64,000 bases of DNA. Source: Zelopaecilomyces penicillatus. Taxonomy: Eukaryota > Ascomycota > Sordariomycetes > Hypocreales > Pseudodiploosporaceae. Positions 34,733 through 48,455 of the stretch are shown piece after piece. Where the stretch lies: positions 1,860,001 to 1,924,000 of the forward strand of contig VCCP01000005.1 in NCBI GenBank assembly GCA_005765155.1, in the 5' to 3' direction. Every line of letters begins with the position of its first letter. Position 1 is the stretch's first letter. The notes under the pieces are model-generated. The model worked only from the letters and a program-made list of their open reading frames with translations, was not told where the DNA came from and did not search any database. The translations under genes were made by a program, and so were the position numbers.

Positions 34733-34879
34733 TATTGATAACTCTTATTTAATAGGTTATTATATAACCCTAAGCAATATTATTAACTATCTTAATTAAT
34801 TATTATAGATACTACTTAATCAACCCTTGTCTTATTTATTATTAAGCTTTAGGCTCTATATAAGAAGAATATAGAACTC

Positions 34880-35700
34880 AAAGCTAAGTTATAAGCTAAA
34901 TAGAAAGACCTTAATGAAATCATTAAACCTTATAAGCTAGAATCTTTTATTAAATATTCTAGATTATTTTAAATATTCTTAATATAATTTAAAGCTTACT
35001 ATCAGTTCTACCCCTATTAGTTATAAAAGGAATCTATAAAAATCCTATATATTATAGAATATATAAAGGGGGTTGCCCTTAAATGGTTTAAATCTATTAT
35101 AAGAGACTATATAAATAAGGAGGAAAAAGACTAGGATAATAAAACCAAAAAGATCTTTTAAAAATATAATAACTTTAAAGATATAATCAAAGAAATCTTT
35201 GGATAAATAGATAAAGAGAGAGCTATAATCAAAAAACTTAAACTATTATACTAATATAGATCAGCCTTAGACTATATCTTAGAATTCAAATAGATTATCT
35301 TATAAATCACCTAGAAAGATAATATACTAATAGAATACTTCTATAACAGATTTAAGGAAGAAATCAAGAATAAACTCTTTAGAAAGAATAGATCTAAAAA
35401 TTTAATCAAATATATTAGAATAGCTATCAAGATTAATAATAGATAGTTTATATAATATAAATAAAGGAAAACCAAAGGATTAGAATAGAGTGATTTTGAA
35501 TGAAAATCATAATACTAATCCAATCAAGGCAGATATAGAGAAGAACTTATTATCTATAGATATACCCTAAATCCTAGAAGAATAGAACTTAATATAATCT
35601 AGAAAAGAGATATATTAAAAATCTAATATTATAACTATAATAGATATAAATATATCTCCTAGCAATATAAATAACCCAAAAAAGACAAGAAATCTTAGAA
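34880..35700 (+). pseudogene. chromovirus gag with CCHC knuckle remnant
   Basis: Plus-strand translation across several stops gives a Gypsy-type capsid region, including ALKWFKSII, FKEEIKNKLF and IRIAIKINNRQF. The zinc knuckle is at 35,627-35,668. Its three Cys codons and its His codon are all now TAT, the RIP product of TGT and CAT, while spacing C-X2-C-X4-H-X4-C is kept. Confidence 0.85.
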
Positions 35701-36949
35701 ACTAATACCTAATATATAATAAAGTGTATATATTATAACTATAAATAAATAAACCCTAGCTATAATAGGATAAAAAGGATAAGGATAAGAACAACCTAAA
35801 AACTATAAACACCTTATACCCTAATAATCACTAATACTATAGACTATACTAATCTAATCCAATACTATATAATAGGACTAATAACTGGATATAGATATAG
35901 ATAAGAAAGAATACTTTAAAGAGATTCTAGATTGATAAGTAATCCCTGCTATAAATAATGAAAATACTCTGGTTAAAGATAAAATAATAAGCAATAACTT
36001 AAACTCTAGCTCTTTAGAATCCAAGAATAAAGAATCTCTTAGAATAACTTAATACTATACTATATTATATCCATTACCTAAGAGTACTGCCTATAAATAC
36101 CTTAAGGAAATAATAATTAAACTTATATAAGTATTAAGCTATATAAATAGAGTTAATCTTTAACTTATAATTATTAAATATATTTATAAATAGATATTAA
36201 AAGAAGGCCTAGGTATCCCTATCCTAGGAGATTACCTTAAAAGAGCCTTTATATTAAAAATCAATTATAATAAATATAAAGATAATTATATACTCCTAGA
36301 CCCTAATTATATTTTCTATAGTAAAATCAATTAGATATTATATATTAATTTCTCCTATTTTTAATATTAGAAAATAAAAATCTAGAATAAATTCTTCCTA
36401 TATTATATAGGAGTATAAGGAATTAAGAATATCCTTATAAGAGATCAATTCATTAACTAGTATAAGGCTAAATACTTTATATCTTTTGGAATTAATATAT
36501 TTAAACTATACTTTAAGACCCTAGAAGAATATAAATAAGGAGCTGAAAACAAAGACTATAAGTCTATCTATTATAAGATCTATAAATAGAAAAAGCTTAA
36601 ATTAGAATATAATAGACTATAACTTATAGACTATAAAAAGAAGGACTTATATAATTATATTAATCTCAAATATAATATATATTTATAATAGAAGCTAGTA
36701 TAATAGTATAAAAGATAATTACTGGAAGATAGTATCCTAGGAAGAACTTAATGCAAAGCTATAATAGTAATTAACTATAATAAACCTTAATATAGATAAT
36801 ATATAGAAGAAAACAAATATATATATAAGGAAATAAAGAATCTCTATAAATAAGAATTCAATTTCTAAACCTATAAAGGAAATCAAGCTGATTAAACTCT
36901 ATACTATATAATCATTTAAGGCTTAAATAGAATAAATTATAATAGATTA

Positions 36950-37400
36950 TATAAGAAATATAATCCTAAAAACTTAAAAAATAAATAAAGTCATCTATAA
37001 GAGGATTATAGTATAATCCCCTATAAAAGACCCTCTATATAATAAGCATCAATAAGCTTAAACTAATAATAGAAATATAGATTATAGGATATTATTTTTA
37101 TACTCTAGTAAATAATAGAGTAATAAGCAATTATATATTACTAAAAGCTATAAATTATATATAACTGCTATAGTATAATAAGAAAGAATTATATCCCTTA
37201 TATAACCTAGAAGGAAATATCTTTATCTATAATAGAGGATAGATTAATAAAGAGATTAATTATCTCTAATTTAAAGTCTAAGGATATTAAGATAGTATTA
37301 TATTTAATATAATAGATACTAGAGAATATAAACTTATATTAGGCTATCCTTAATTATTTAATAATAATCTATAGATTGATTAGAAGATAGGCTAGATATA
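36950..37400 (+). pseudogene. chromovirus aspartic protease remnant
   Basis: The catalytic Asp-Ser-Gly triplet appears as aat aat aga (37,111-37,119), that is Asn-Asn-Arg, each one G-to-A change from the active form. Downstream, DTREYKLILGYP with a former Trp stop and then NNNL matches the second conserved block of Gypsy proteases near 37,310-37,365. Confidence 0.8.
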
Positions 37401-37739
37401 ATAAAGTAATATTATATTATCTCTAAGAAATTATAAAGATTTAATAATAATAAGCAAAGCAAAGAAAGTATACTTTATAACTATTAAGAAGGGCCTCCTA
37501 TTAGGAAATTATATCAAAAAACAATATAATAGTTAATAATAATAAACCCAATGGGTTATTACTGCCCTTAGGATAATAATAGAGTAATTATAAGAATACT
37601 CCAAGGATAAATCACCCTTAAATATAGAAAAATAACTTATACCTATATCAGAAGAATACTATAAATATATTAAACTATTTTGCAAAAAGCTTAAAATAAA
37701 GCTCCCCTTGTATAATTAATAAGACTATAAAATTCAGAT

Positions 37740-38920
37740 TATAAATAGAAAAAAGCCTACTTTTACTAAGATCTATATATTAAATACTAAGGAACTTAAA
37801 ATATTATAAGAGTACCTTAATAAAATACTAGAAAAGGGATATATCTAATTATTTATATCTAAAGTAGAATATCCTATTATATTTATATTAAAAAAGAATA
37901 ATAAGCTATAACTGATTATAGATTATTAATTATTAAATATAATTATAATCAAGGATTGAATACCCTTACTATTAATTAATAAACTATATAATTAATTATA
38001 TAGAATGAACTGGTTTATTACTCTAAACCTTAAAGGAGTATATAACTTGATTTGAATAAAGAAAGGTAATAAATAGAAAACTATTTTTAGAATCAAGTTT
38101 AGACTTTTCAAGTATCTGATAATACCTTTTAGCTTAATTAATACCCCTATAACATTCCAGTGTATAATTAATAATATTCTTTAAGAATATTTGGATATCT
38201 TTATAATAATCTACCTAGATGATATCCTAATCTTCTCCTAAATAGAAGAAGAATATAGAGAATATATCTATAAGGTATTATAACTACTCTAAGATAATAA
38301 TCTTCTTATTAAATTAGAAAAATATAAATTTTATAAGTAAATAATTACCTTCTTAGGATATATCTTCTTATTAGATAAAATTCAAATAGAACCAGCAAAA
38401 ATCACTATAGTATATAACTAGCTAATACTATAAAATATTATAAATATATAAGAGTTTTTAAGCTTTATTAACTACTACTAAAAGTTTATCTATAACTATA
38501 ATAAAATAGCTATATTACTTATCGAATATACTAAGAAAGATTATAAATTCCTATAGAAACCTAATATAAATATTATATTTAAAGAATTTAAGAAGTAAAT
38601 CTATAAAGAATCTATACTAATAATATATAATCTAGATAAATCTATAAAACTCGAAACTAATACTTTAAACTATACTATTAAAGCATAGATTAGATAATAA
38701 GATAATAAAGATAGACTATAACCTATTATCTTTTACTCTAAGAAACTTTATAAAGTAGAACTCAATTATCCAATCTATAATAAGGAATTTATAATTATCA
38801 TCAAAGCTTTTAATAAATTCTTATATTATTTATAAGGAAATAATTATTAAATAAAGGTTTTTATCAATTATAAGAATATCTCTTACTTTACTATTATATA
38901 AAAGTTAAATATATAATAAA
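37740..38920 (+). pseudogene. chromovirus reverse transcriptase and RNase H remnant
   Basis: RT blocks are clear: EYPIIFILKKNNKL, LNLKGVYNLI, FRLFKYLIIPFSLINTPITF and IYLDDILIF, with the intact catalytic YLDD at 38,212-38,223. RNase H follows: LETNTLNYTIKA (first acidic position now Asn), IIFYSKKLYKVELNYPIYNK and EFIIIIKAFNKF (38,640-38,830). Stops are scattered at former Gln, Trp and Arg codons. Confidence 0.93.
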
Positions 38921-39224
38921 CCCATTATATAGAGACCCTTATAGATTATAACTATAAAATCATCTATTATAAAGGATCTAAAAATAATAAAATAGATACT
39001 CTAAGCTAATAAAGTAATTATAATAATAGAAAGCCTTATTATAAAGGATAAATCTTTTAAATAATTAAATCAGGTATACTATAGATAAAACTAAATACTA
39101 TATATTGAGTTATATTAGCTAACTCTGTCTTAAAATAAATCAAGTAAATATACTCCTTAGAAGATATAATAAAGGCATTTAAAGATATAAAATAGAAAGA
39201 TAGATATTATAAATATAATAAGAA

Positions 39225-40130
39225 ACTCTAGATACCTAAAGAACTCTAGAAAACCATTATATAAGAATTATATAAATCCCCTATCTATGGTTATCAAGGA
39301 ATTATAAAGACTATAGAATAAGCATAAAGATACTATAGATTTAAAGGACTATAATAAGTAGTCTAGAAGGTTATAAATAACTATATCACTTATAAACAAA
39401 CCAAGCTAATAAGATATAAACTATATAAAGAGTTATAACCATTATCAGTGCCTATATAACTATAGGAATCAATATTATTTAACTTTATTATTAAACTACC
39501 CCTATTAATAAAACCCTTTATAGAAGTAGTCTATAACTTAATATAGGTTATTATAAAAAGATTAATAAAGTTCTTATACTTTATACCCTATATTAAAGCA
39601 AGCTTAATAGAAGATCTTATCTATAACTTTAATAAAGTAATAGTAAGCTTATATAGCTTATCAGAGGAAATCATCTCTAATAGAGAAATAACCTTTATCT
39701 CTAAATTTTAATAAGGATTAATAGGATATCTTAGGATCAGATATAGACTTAATACTATCTATTATCTATAAATAAATAGATAAATAGAATAGATCAATCA
39801 GATTATTAAAGGATATTTATATACTTATATTAATTACTATTAAGATAATTAAGTAAAACACCTATCAACTATATAACTAGCTTATAATATATCTATTTCT
39901 AAATTAATATAACTTATACCAATATATATTAATTATAGATTTATATTAGAAGCATTTTATCTACTATATTAAGAGGGACTAAAATCGAAAAAGGCTATGC
40001 TTAATACTATATAAAAACAATAATTATATAAAGAACTTTATATATAACTTTAAATCATCTATAATAGAATAAAATACTATATAAATTAATAAAGATTAAA
40101 GGGATCAATCTTTAAAGAGGGAGATATAAT
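39225..40130 (+). pseudogene. chromovirus integrase remnant
   Basis: The zinc-binding N-terminal part (SPIYGYQGIIKTIE, then RYYRFKGL) lies at about 39,279-39,350. The catalytic core region (NFIIKLPLLIKPF, LYFIPYIKASL, SNREITFISKF) lies at 39,481-39,710, followed by the segment with INQIIKGYLYTYINYY. Several catalytic acids are altered and stops interrupt the frame. Confidence 0.85.
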
Positions 40131-40391
40131 ATACCTTTTATACTATATACCAAATAAAAATTCTCTAAATATTATAATAATATAACCAAGTAATAAATTA
40201 GATTTTAAGAAACTTAAACCTTTTAAAGTTAAGAAAGCTATTTCTAATATCAACTATAAACTTTCATTATTAAAGAATATATAATTATACCCTATATTCT
40301 ATATTTCCTTATTAAGTAAGGTACCTAATAATATAAAGGAATATATAATAATATAAATAGAAGTAATTAAAAAAGAATAAAAAATAAAGAT

Positions 40392-40512
40392 AATATTAGA
40401 TATTAGATAGGAAAATAAGTAAAATAAATACCTTATTAAATAGAAAGGCTTTAGACCTAAAGATAATATATAGGAACCCATTAATTATTTAAACCACTAC
40501 CACCTAATACTA
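40392..40512 (+). pseudogene. chromovirus chromodomain remnant
   Basis: Translation reads NKYLIK-stop-KGFRPKDNI-stop-EPINYL. The two stops (40,441-40,443 and 40,471-40,473) fall exactly where chromodomains have their two conserved Trp, each TGG now TAG. In chromoviruses this domain tethers integrase to heterochromatic histone marks, which would favour insertion into blocks like this one. Confidence 0.9.
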
Positions 40513-41303
40513 TAATAGTTCCTTTAGAACCAATCAGCCTAACCAAAGACCCTAAATCAATAAACTTATTGCTTAAACCTAAGGAAAACCAATCTATCTT
40601 ATTTAGAGTACCTAGGAACTATAAATCCAATACTATATAATACTTATATACCTCTAGGATAGGGATTAGATTAATCCTATCTTTAGTATCTAACTCCTTT
40701 AAACCCTAATAAACCAATTCAGAGCTTTATTCTTTAGCCTTCTTCTTAAGCTTATAAATATAAGATAAGCGGTTTAGAGCTAAAGAGAGCTATAACTATA
40801 ACTTAGATAATTAATCTTGGATATCTAAGATATTTTCTTTAATTTCCTCTTCTTTAAAGTCTAAATAATAGTATTACTCTAAAAGTTTTATTACTAATAA
40901 AATCAATAAGAATTAGATATTTGAATATAATAAGAGTATATATATAAAGATACTATTAAAATACTATTATAGGAGCGATCCCGCTTTATATATACTATAT
41001 AATAGCTATTGTTTTCTGTTATATAATAAGATTATTTTCATTTAAAACAATAAGAATACAATATATCTATTATTTTATTATTAAAATCCACTTTCTTAGC
41101 TAATATAGAATATTTAATACTATTAATAAGTATAATATACTTAATAATCTTCTTGGAAGGATATTATGGTTTCCTAATATAATCTGATATTATAAGAAAT
41201 AATTTAATGCAATATAAATCCTATAACTTATAAAATATTAAGAAAGGAAGAAAAGGTATACCTATAGGCCTTAAGAATAAGATCTTTTAAGAGAAAGATA
41301 TTA

Positions 41304-41760
41304 TATTATGATCTAATAGCTAAGATTATATAATAGGCCTTGGTTATATAACTTATAATATCACTAGGTATATACTAGAGGCTTGGAATTGAATAAAATT
41401 AGATTATAATTCTAAAGATAACCCTAGGCTTAGGATCACTCTTAAAACCATAATCCAATAGGATAGCTTATAATTCTAAATATAATCCAGTAATAAGGAT
41501 TATAACTCAAATCATAATCTATGATATATATATACACCCTTAATTTTCACTCTTTAGATATAGCTTAGATAGTTATCAATATACTTTCAACTTTATTATA
41601 TTATTCACTACCACTCACTATACTGATACTTAACCCCTAATTATAATACTTAATATCTATTATTAATATGATAGATATATTGCTTAGAATACCCTAACTT
41701 ATCTATTAATATAAATCCTTTTCATTAGGTTTATCCCTTAGGAATTCATTAAACATTATA
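41304..41760 (+). repeat. 3' LTR of the chromovirus
   Basis: 457 bp, tattatgatct ... ttaaacattata, flanked by GCTAG at 41,761-41,765. Identical in length to the 5' LTR. Confidence 0.95.
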
Positions 41761-41765
41761 GCTAG

Positions 41766-44700
41766 TTTCTTATATTTAATAAACTTTTCTTTTATATTTT
41801 TTTAAGAAAAGAGATATTAATTTAAAATAAAATAATAACTTCTATTATAAAACTAATAGAATACTTAATTAATTTTAAAAGATATACTTTATTAATTCTA
41901 AAAAAATAAAAAACCTATTTTTTTATATAAAAGTATAGATTATTAATTAGGATTATAAAATACTTAATTTAAAAAGAAAGCTAAAAAGCTTATTTATTTT
42001 AAATATAAATCTCTTCTTTTATCTTAATTATTTAATAAAGATAAAGATATCTTTTTTTATTAATTAATAATAATTTATTATAAATATATTATTAATATAG
42101 ATTTTATTAATAATTATAAGAATTAATAAAATATTATTTAGAATAATATATTAATATCTTTTTAAAGATATATTTAAAAATTCTATTTAATTAATAATCC
42201 TAATTAAATATATAACCTAAATAAACTTTTTAAATATATAGTATTAGTTTTCTATAACCTTTATTATAAGGATATAATATAGATTAAACTAGAATATATT
42301 AAATAATAATAAAAACCATTTTTTTTATATTTATATATATTTTAAATAAAAGCTTTAAATAATAAATAGATTAGCTTAATCTAATTTAATAAAACTAATA
42401 AAACTCTATAAATTATTAAGCTATTATATATATAAAGATTTAAAATAAAGTATCTTTTATATTAATTATATTATAATTATACTTTATTATTAATAGACTA
42501 TTATAAAGCTTAAAATATTTATTTTAAAAGAAAGAATAAAATAAAAATAAAAATATTATTTTATCTTATATATAACTATTTTTATTTAAATTAATAAAGA
42601 TATCTTAATAATTAATATTAATATAATAATTATAATTAAATATTATATAAAATATAAAAAAGATTAAAAAAAGAATTATATTATTTTTATTAAGAATAAT
42701 TATTAAATTATAAAATAGATTTTAATTAAAATATTAAATAAAAAAAGAAAAAAAGAAATCTATATTTATTATAAAAACTAAAAATATATATAAGGCTAAT
42801 ACTATCTTATATAATTATAATACTTTATTAATAATAATATTATTAATTCTAATATAATATTTAATTTTAATTTATAAGATAAAAGAAATAATTTATTTTT
42901 AAATTAAATCTTATTTAAAAATAGATTAATTATATAATAATCCTAAAAGAAGATTAGATTATAATAAAAGAAAAACAAAATATTAAAATTAGATTAAATA
43001 AATATCTATTTTTAATTCTTACTCTTTTAAACTTTATTATATTTATAAATATATAATTTAATTTAAAATATAAATACTATAATATAATTAATAAATAAAT
43101 AACTTTATAATTAAAATAAGAATTAATATATTATTTAAGATTATATATATTTAATACTATTATAGAATTAATTAAAGATTATAAAATATATTTATAATTA
43201 AGATATAAATAAATATTAATAATAAGGAGTTTATTTTAATTATATATATAGTTTTTAGATTATTAAAAGATTTAATCCTAGAATTATCTTAGATATAATA
43301 TAAATAGATTTATTTTATTATTAAAAAGAAAGAATTTTAGATTAAATAAATAAATAAAATAATTATAAAAAAAAACTTTATTTAATTAAAATATATAAAT
43401 ATTATTATAATCATAAAATTTATATTTATTATATTAAAAAAAATAAAAAAATAAAAGGTATTTAATATAAATAAATTTCTTATTATTAATATCTATAAAA
43501 AAAATTATTTTAATAAATATTATTAAATAATATAATACCTTAAAGGGTTTATTTAAAATAGATATAAAATAAATAATAATCCTATTATAGCTCCTTAAAG
43601 AATTGTATAACTTTATAATATTATTTAATAAAAAGAAAATTAATTATTTATCTTTATATTAAAGAATAATAAACTATTATATTTAAATCTAAATTATATT
43701 AAATAAATATTAAATAAATCTATTTTAAAGATCCTTATATAATATACTCTAAGATTATTTATTAAAGATATAAAAATAAATTATAAAATTAATAAATAAA
43801 AAATAAATTAAAACTAGCTTTTTTTTAGCTATTATATTTATTCTTTTTATTAAGAAATCTATAAAAAGATAAAGATTTTATATAGATTATTAAACTTTAA
43901 ATAAAATTATAATAAGGGATTAATATCTATTATTATTAATTAAAAAGATATTAAGATTATTATTTACTATCTATTAATTTATAAAGCTAGATATTTATTC
44001 TATTTTTTATAAAATCTAAGTTATAAAAAAGATAAATACCTTATAATATTCTAGATCTAATTTAATTTATTTAAATAATTTATTATATTATTTAATTTAT
44101 TAAATATATTTATAATCTTTTAAAGATATATTACTTTAATCTTAAATTATATCTTAAGTAATTTTATTATAATATATTTAAATAATATCCTTATATATTT
44201 AAAAGGCTTTAAAAAGGATTTTTTATAAAAGATTTAAAATATTCTTATATATTTATAGAAAGCTAGCTTATTTATAAATATTAATAAATATATTTAAGAT
44301 TTAAAATCAAAATAAAAAAAACTACATAATTTATATTAAAGAAGATTATAATTATAAAAAAATAAGAAATATTTATATAAGTATAAGGAATTAAAAGCTT
44401 TTTAAGATTAATTAATTTTTATTAAGAATTTATATTTTATTCTTTTTTATTTTAATTAAATCATTTATCTATTTAATAAATAAAAGAACCCTTTTTAAAT
44501 AGAATAATATAAAATTTTTAATTTTTAAAATATTAAAAAAAATATTTATTATAAAACTAATCCTAATCTAATAGGATTCTAAAAAGAATATAATTATTAA
44601 AATTAATTATTTAAAAAGGATATTTAAGGGATATTTATTATAAATATATAATAATATCCTACTTTTAATTATATATTATTTAAATAAAATTAATAAAATT

Positions 44701-47700
44701 AAAAGAAATTATATAATCTATAATAAAGAATTTTTAATAATTATAATATATTTAAAAATATAATTAAATTTAAAAAGTAATAAAATTATATATTATCTTA
44801 ATTAATTATAAGAATCTAAAATATTTTATAAGCTTTAAAAAGCTCTTTAAATAATAAATTAAATAAATAAAAATATTTTTACTCTTTTAATATTATCTTT
44901 ATTATTAATCTAGCCTTTAAATAGCTTAATCTTATATTTTATTAAAAAAAAAAAAAAAAATTAATCCTAATATAAATTATATATTTAATTAAGATAGCTT
45001 TAATATATATATATATATATATTATTTAAAGAGGAAATTAATAACCCTTTAAATAAGGTAATATTATTTAAGAATATTTACTTATCTAGCTTTTAAAATT
45101 AAACCCTTTAAAAAAACCCTATCTATAATTATTATCTATATATAATTATAAAAAATATATAATAATTCCTTTTTAAAGCTAAAATAAAAGAATAAATTAT
45201 AGATTATATAATAAATATATATAAAGTATTAACTTATAAAGATTAATTCTAGCTTTTAAATTAAAAATCTTTTATTATTATAATTATTTAAAGGATTTAT
45301 AACTCTCTTTTAATAGAATATTTAAAATAAAAATAAATATTTAAACTCTTTTATTATAACTATTATTAAAATAATATATTATAATTAATCTGTTAATTTA
45401 TATATAATTATTTGATATATTAAAATAATTATATCTTTTTATAATAATATTAAGGATTATTTTAATTATTATTTATTATAAATATATATTAAATATAAAT
45501 ATTTATTAATTTTATAATAAGGATTTTAAAATAAGATAATTTATTAAAATTCTTAATAATTATTATAGTTTATTTATTAAAATATATTTAATTAAAAATA
45601 ATAATATTTATAATTATTAAAATATATATTAAATAATTTTAAAGTATTTAATAATATTTTTATAAATAGTAATATAAAATATATAAACCAGAAAGTTTAA
45701 GTTATTTTTTAAATAATTGTATATTTCTTATAATTTAATTAAATTAATTATCTTTTAATTTATTAATTAATATTTAATAATAAAAAATCCTTAATAATTA
45801 TTATAAGTTTAAATAGATTATTAAATAGATTATTAAATAGATTTTAATAAAAACTATATCTTAATAAAAATAAAATATTATTAAAAAGATAAATAATTAT
45901 ATTTCTTAATTATCTTTCATCTAGAATTAATCTTATATAAATAGCTATTATTTATATATAATAATACACTGAAAAGGCTATAAATAAATTTTAATATCTA
46001 ATAGAATATTTTCTTTTTTAAGATAATATATAGCTCTTTTTATATAATATTAAGATAAAATATTTAAATTCAAAACTAGATTAATTATATATTAAATATA
46101 AGATAATTATTATCCTTATATCTTTAATAATTATATTAAATATATTAAAAGAAATCTATTTAATCTTTTATATTAATTTAATAAAATAAATATTAAATAA
46201 CTTATTTTTATTTTAATAAATAATAAATAATAAATTAAGCTCTTTTTAAATTCTAAATAATAATAATAAATATATTATATAAAAATAAAAAATAAAAAAT
46301 ATTTTAATAATAAAGAATAAATAGAAAAGAGATTAAAAATAATAAATATTTATAAAATAAAAAGAATAAGATAATCTTATATAGGAATTATTAAAGAATA
46401 TAAAATAATTATAAATATTAAATAATTTTAAAATAAAATAAAATAATATTTATTATTTTAATAATCTTATATTATAATAATATTAAATTAAGATATTATT
46501 ATTAAATATTATATATTTATAATAATAAAAATAAAAATAAATATTTATATTCTTTATTATTATTTAAAAGCAGAATCTAATAATATATTAGTTCTATCTT
46601 AGATTTATTAAATACTCTTTTTTATTTAAGGTTTTAATTTTAATTTTATTTTATTTTAATTAATATTATTTATATATTAAAAATACTTTTAAAATAAACT
46701 AAAAAAAAAGATATTATTATTATTAAATAATTAATAATAAATATTATTTATAAAAAGCTTAATAAAATAAATATTAATAAATAATAATAATATATCTTAA
46801 GATTAATATATTTTAAAAAGAAAACGATTTATCTTTATTAAGAATTTATATAAAAGATATAATAAGAATATAAAAATATTTTATAGATATACCTTAAATA
46901 ATATAAAAACTATAAATAATATAATAAAACTAATATTATTAATATTATTTATAGTTATTATAATAATAAAGAAAAGATTATGAATAATAATTATATAATA
47001 ATTAAAATTATTTTAAAATTAAATTAAGATTTAATTTTTCTTTTATTATACTATTTATTATTAGGCTTATATTTCCTTTTTATATATAAATTATATCTTT
47101 TATTTTAAATAATAATTCTATTTTAAGATTAATAAATATTATTTTAAATATTATATATTTAAAAAGATTTATATAAATATAAAAGATAAAATTTTATATT
47201 TTATTCTATTATTTTATAAAATAATATAAATTAAATCTAGATAATAATATAATAAGAATATTATAATATAATATTATAATTAAGATATCTTAATTTAAAA
47301 ATATATTAATACTTTTAAAGGTTAAAAAGCTAATATTATAAGATTATTATAATAAAATAAAAATATTAATAATATCTAAAATAAAAATAAAAAAAAGAAT
47401 AGGTATATACTTATAAATACTTATAAATTTTATAAATTTTATTTTAATAGCTTTTAAAATATATCTTAAGGTTTTTATTTAAGCTTATTATTCTTAAATA
47501 AAAATAGCTTATTTAATTATAATATTAAAAGCCTTAATTATTATTTTAATTATAATATAATTATTATATATTATATAAATATATAATACTATAAATAGAT
47601 TATAGAGTATATTATTATTAAATAAGATATAATCTTTATAATTATAAATAATATATATCTCATAATATAATATATAAATATAATTAAAAAAAAGATTATA

Positions 47701-48284
47701 ATTTTTATAATTATTTATATATAATTATTTAATATAAAAAAGATAAATTAATTTAATTTCTTTAAAAAATATAATTATTTCTTATAATAATTATTATTAA
47801 TAATATAATTATTAATAACCTATTTCTTTATCTTTTTAAAAAGAGGCTATATATAATTAATTAAGAACTAGATAAAGAATATAATATATATTTATAAAAG
47901 TAATATTATTTATATCTATATTTATATTAAATATATTCTAATTTAAAAAGAAATTAAAAGAATTATTATTTCTAGATTATAAAAGTATAATATTTATTAT
48001 CTTTATTATTAATAAAAAAAGATATAATAAAAATCTAAATATTTTATTATTATATATAAAAAGATAATATAATTTAAAATAAAGATATAAAAGAAATTAT
48101 TTAAATAAATAGTACTTATAATAAAATAAATAAATAAGAATATAAGATAAATAAAATAATAATTTAAAAAAGATAAAGAATATTCTATTAAATTATTAAA
48201 ATAATATATATTATACTTATCTTATATTTTTATTATTTAATAATTAAATAAGATTAAAACTTTTATTAAAGGAAAAATAAATAT
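41766..48284 (+). pseudogene. internal region of element Z with RT and RNase H remains
   Basis: RT is readable from about 43,930 (KLDIYSIFYK near 43,988) to 44,250, with YLNN at 44,175-44,186. RNase H lies at about 44,580-44,850. Nothing confident could be read in 41.8-43.9 kb (where gag and protease would lie) or in 45-48.2 kb (where integrase would lie). The 45.8-48.2 kb part is long enough to hold a further, unrecognised insertion. Confidence 0.7.
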
Positions 48285-48455
48285 TATAAGCTTAAGTATT
48301 TAAGCCTAAGCCTTAAATATAAAGATAAGATAGGCCTAGATTAAGCTTTATTAATATAAAAAGAGGGATTAAAATAAAGATTTCTCTCTCTTTTTAAGTT
48401 TACTAATATTATTTTTAATACTTATTTATAATAACTATAAAGCTAGTTTATTATA
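48285..48455 (+). repeat. 3' LTR of element Z
   Basis: Uninterrupted partner of 34,114-34,275. It keeps more C and G (taggcctagattaagc, tttctctctctttttaagttt) than the interrupted copy. The end is placed at the loss of similarity just after aaagctagttt, so it is uncertain by about 10 bp. Confidence 0.7.

Larger units (their letters stand above)
34276..41760 (+). mobile_element. full-length Ty3/Gypsy chromovirus, inactivated by RIP
   Basis: The element is 7,485 bp long with two 457-bp LTRs and a 5-bp target duplication. LTRs begin TA and end TA, the expected RIP products of TG...CA. Order on the plus strand: gag with a CCHC knuckle, aspartic protease, RT, RNase H, integrase, C-terminal chromodomain, then a long 3' leader and a purine-rich tract (aagagaaaga, about 41,290-41,299) next to the 3' LTR. 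This order defines chromoviruses. Most stops sit at former Trp (TGG to TAG) or Gln (CAA/CAG to TAA/TAG) codons. Many CpA steps remain here, unlike the surrounding DNA, so it is a younger insertion. It has no coding capacity. Confidence 0.96.
34114..48455 (+). mobile_element. outer Gypsy element Z, split by the chromovirus
   Basis: A short repeat at 34,114-34,275 recurs at 48,285-48,455 in the same orientation, both beginning tataagcttaag and both reaching ataaagctag. The first is interrupted exactly there by the chromovirus (34,276-41,760) and resumes at 41,761 with gctagttt, as does the second copy. Removing the insert and one GCTAG leaves an element of about 6.9 kb with LTRs of about 165 bp. 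Internal plus-strand remains include RT with KLDIYSIFYK, then NFIIIYLNNILIYLK (YLNN at 44,175-44,186) and RNase H with IKRNYIIYNKEFLIII near 44,700. RIP damage is heavy throughout. Exact LTR ends and target duplication could not be fixed. Confidence 0.75.

Noticed and set aside
40299..40481. 60-codon minus-strand frame, the only long frame in the AT block
   Set aside because: It runs antisense over the chromodomain end of the chromovirus and is composed of Ile, Leu, Tyr and Phe as expected for random AT-rich DNA.
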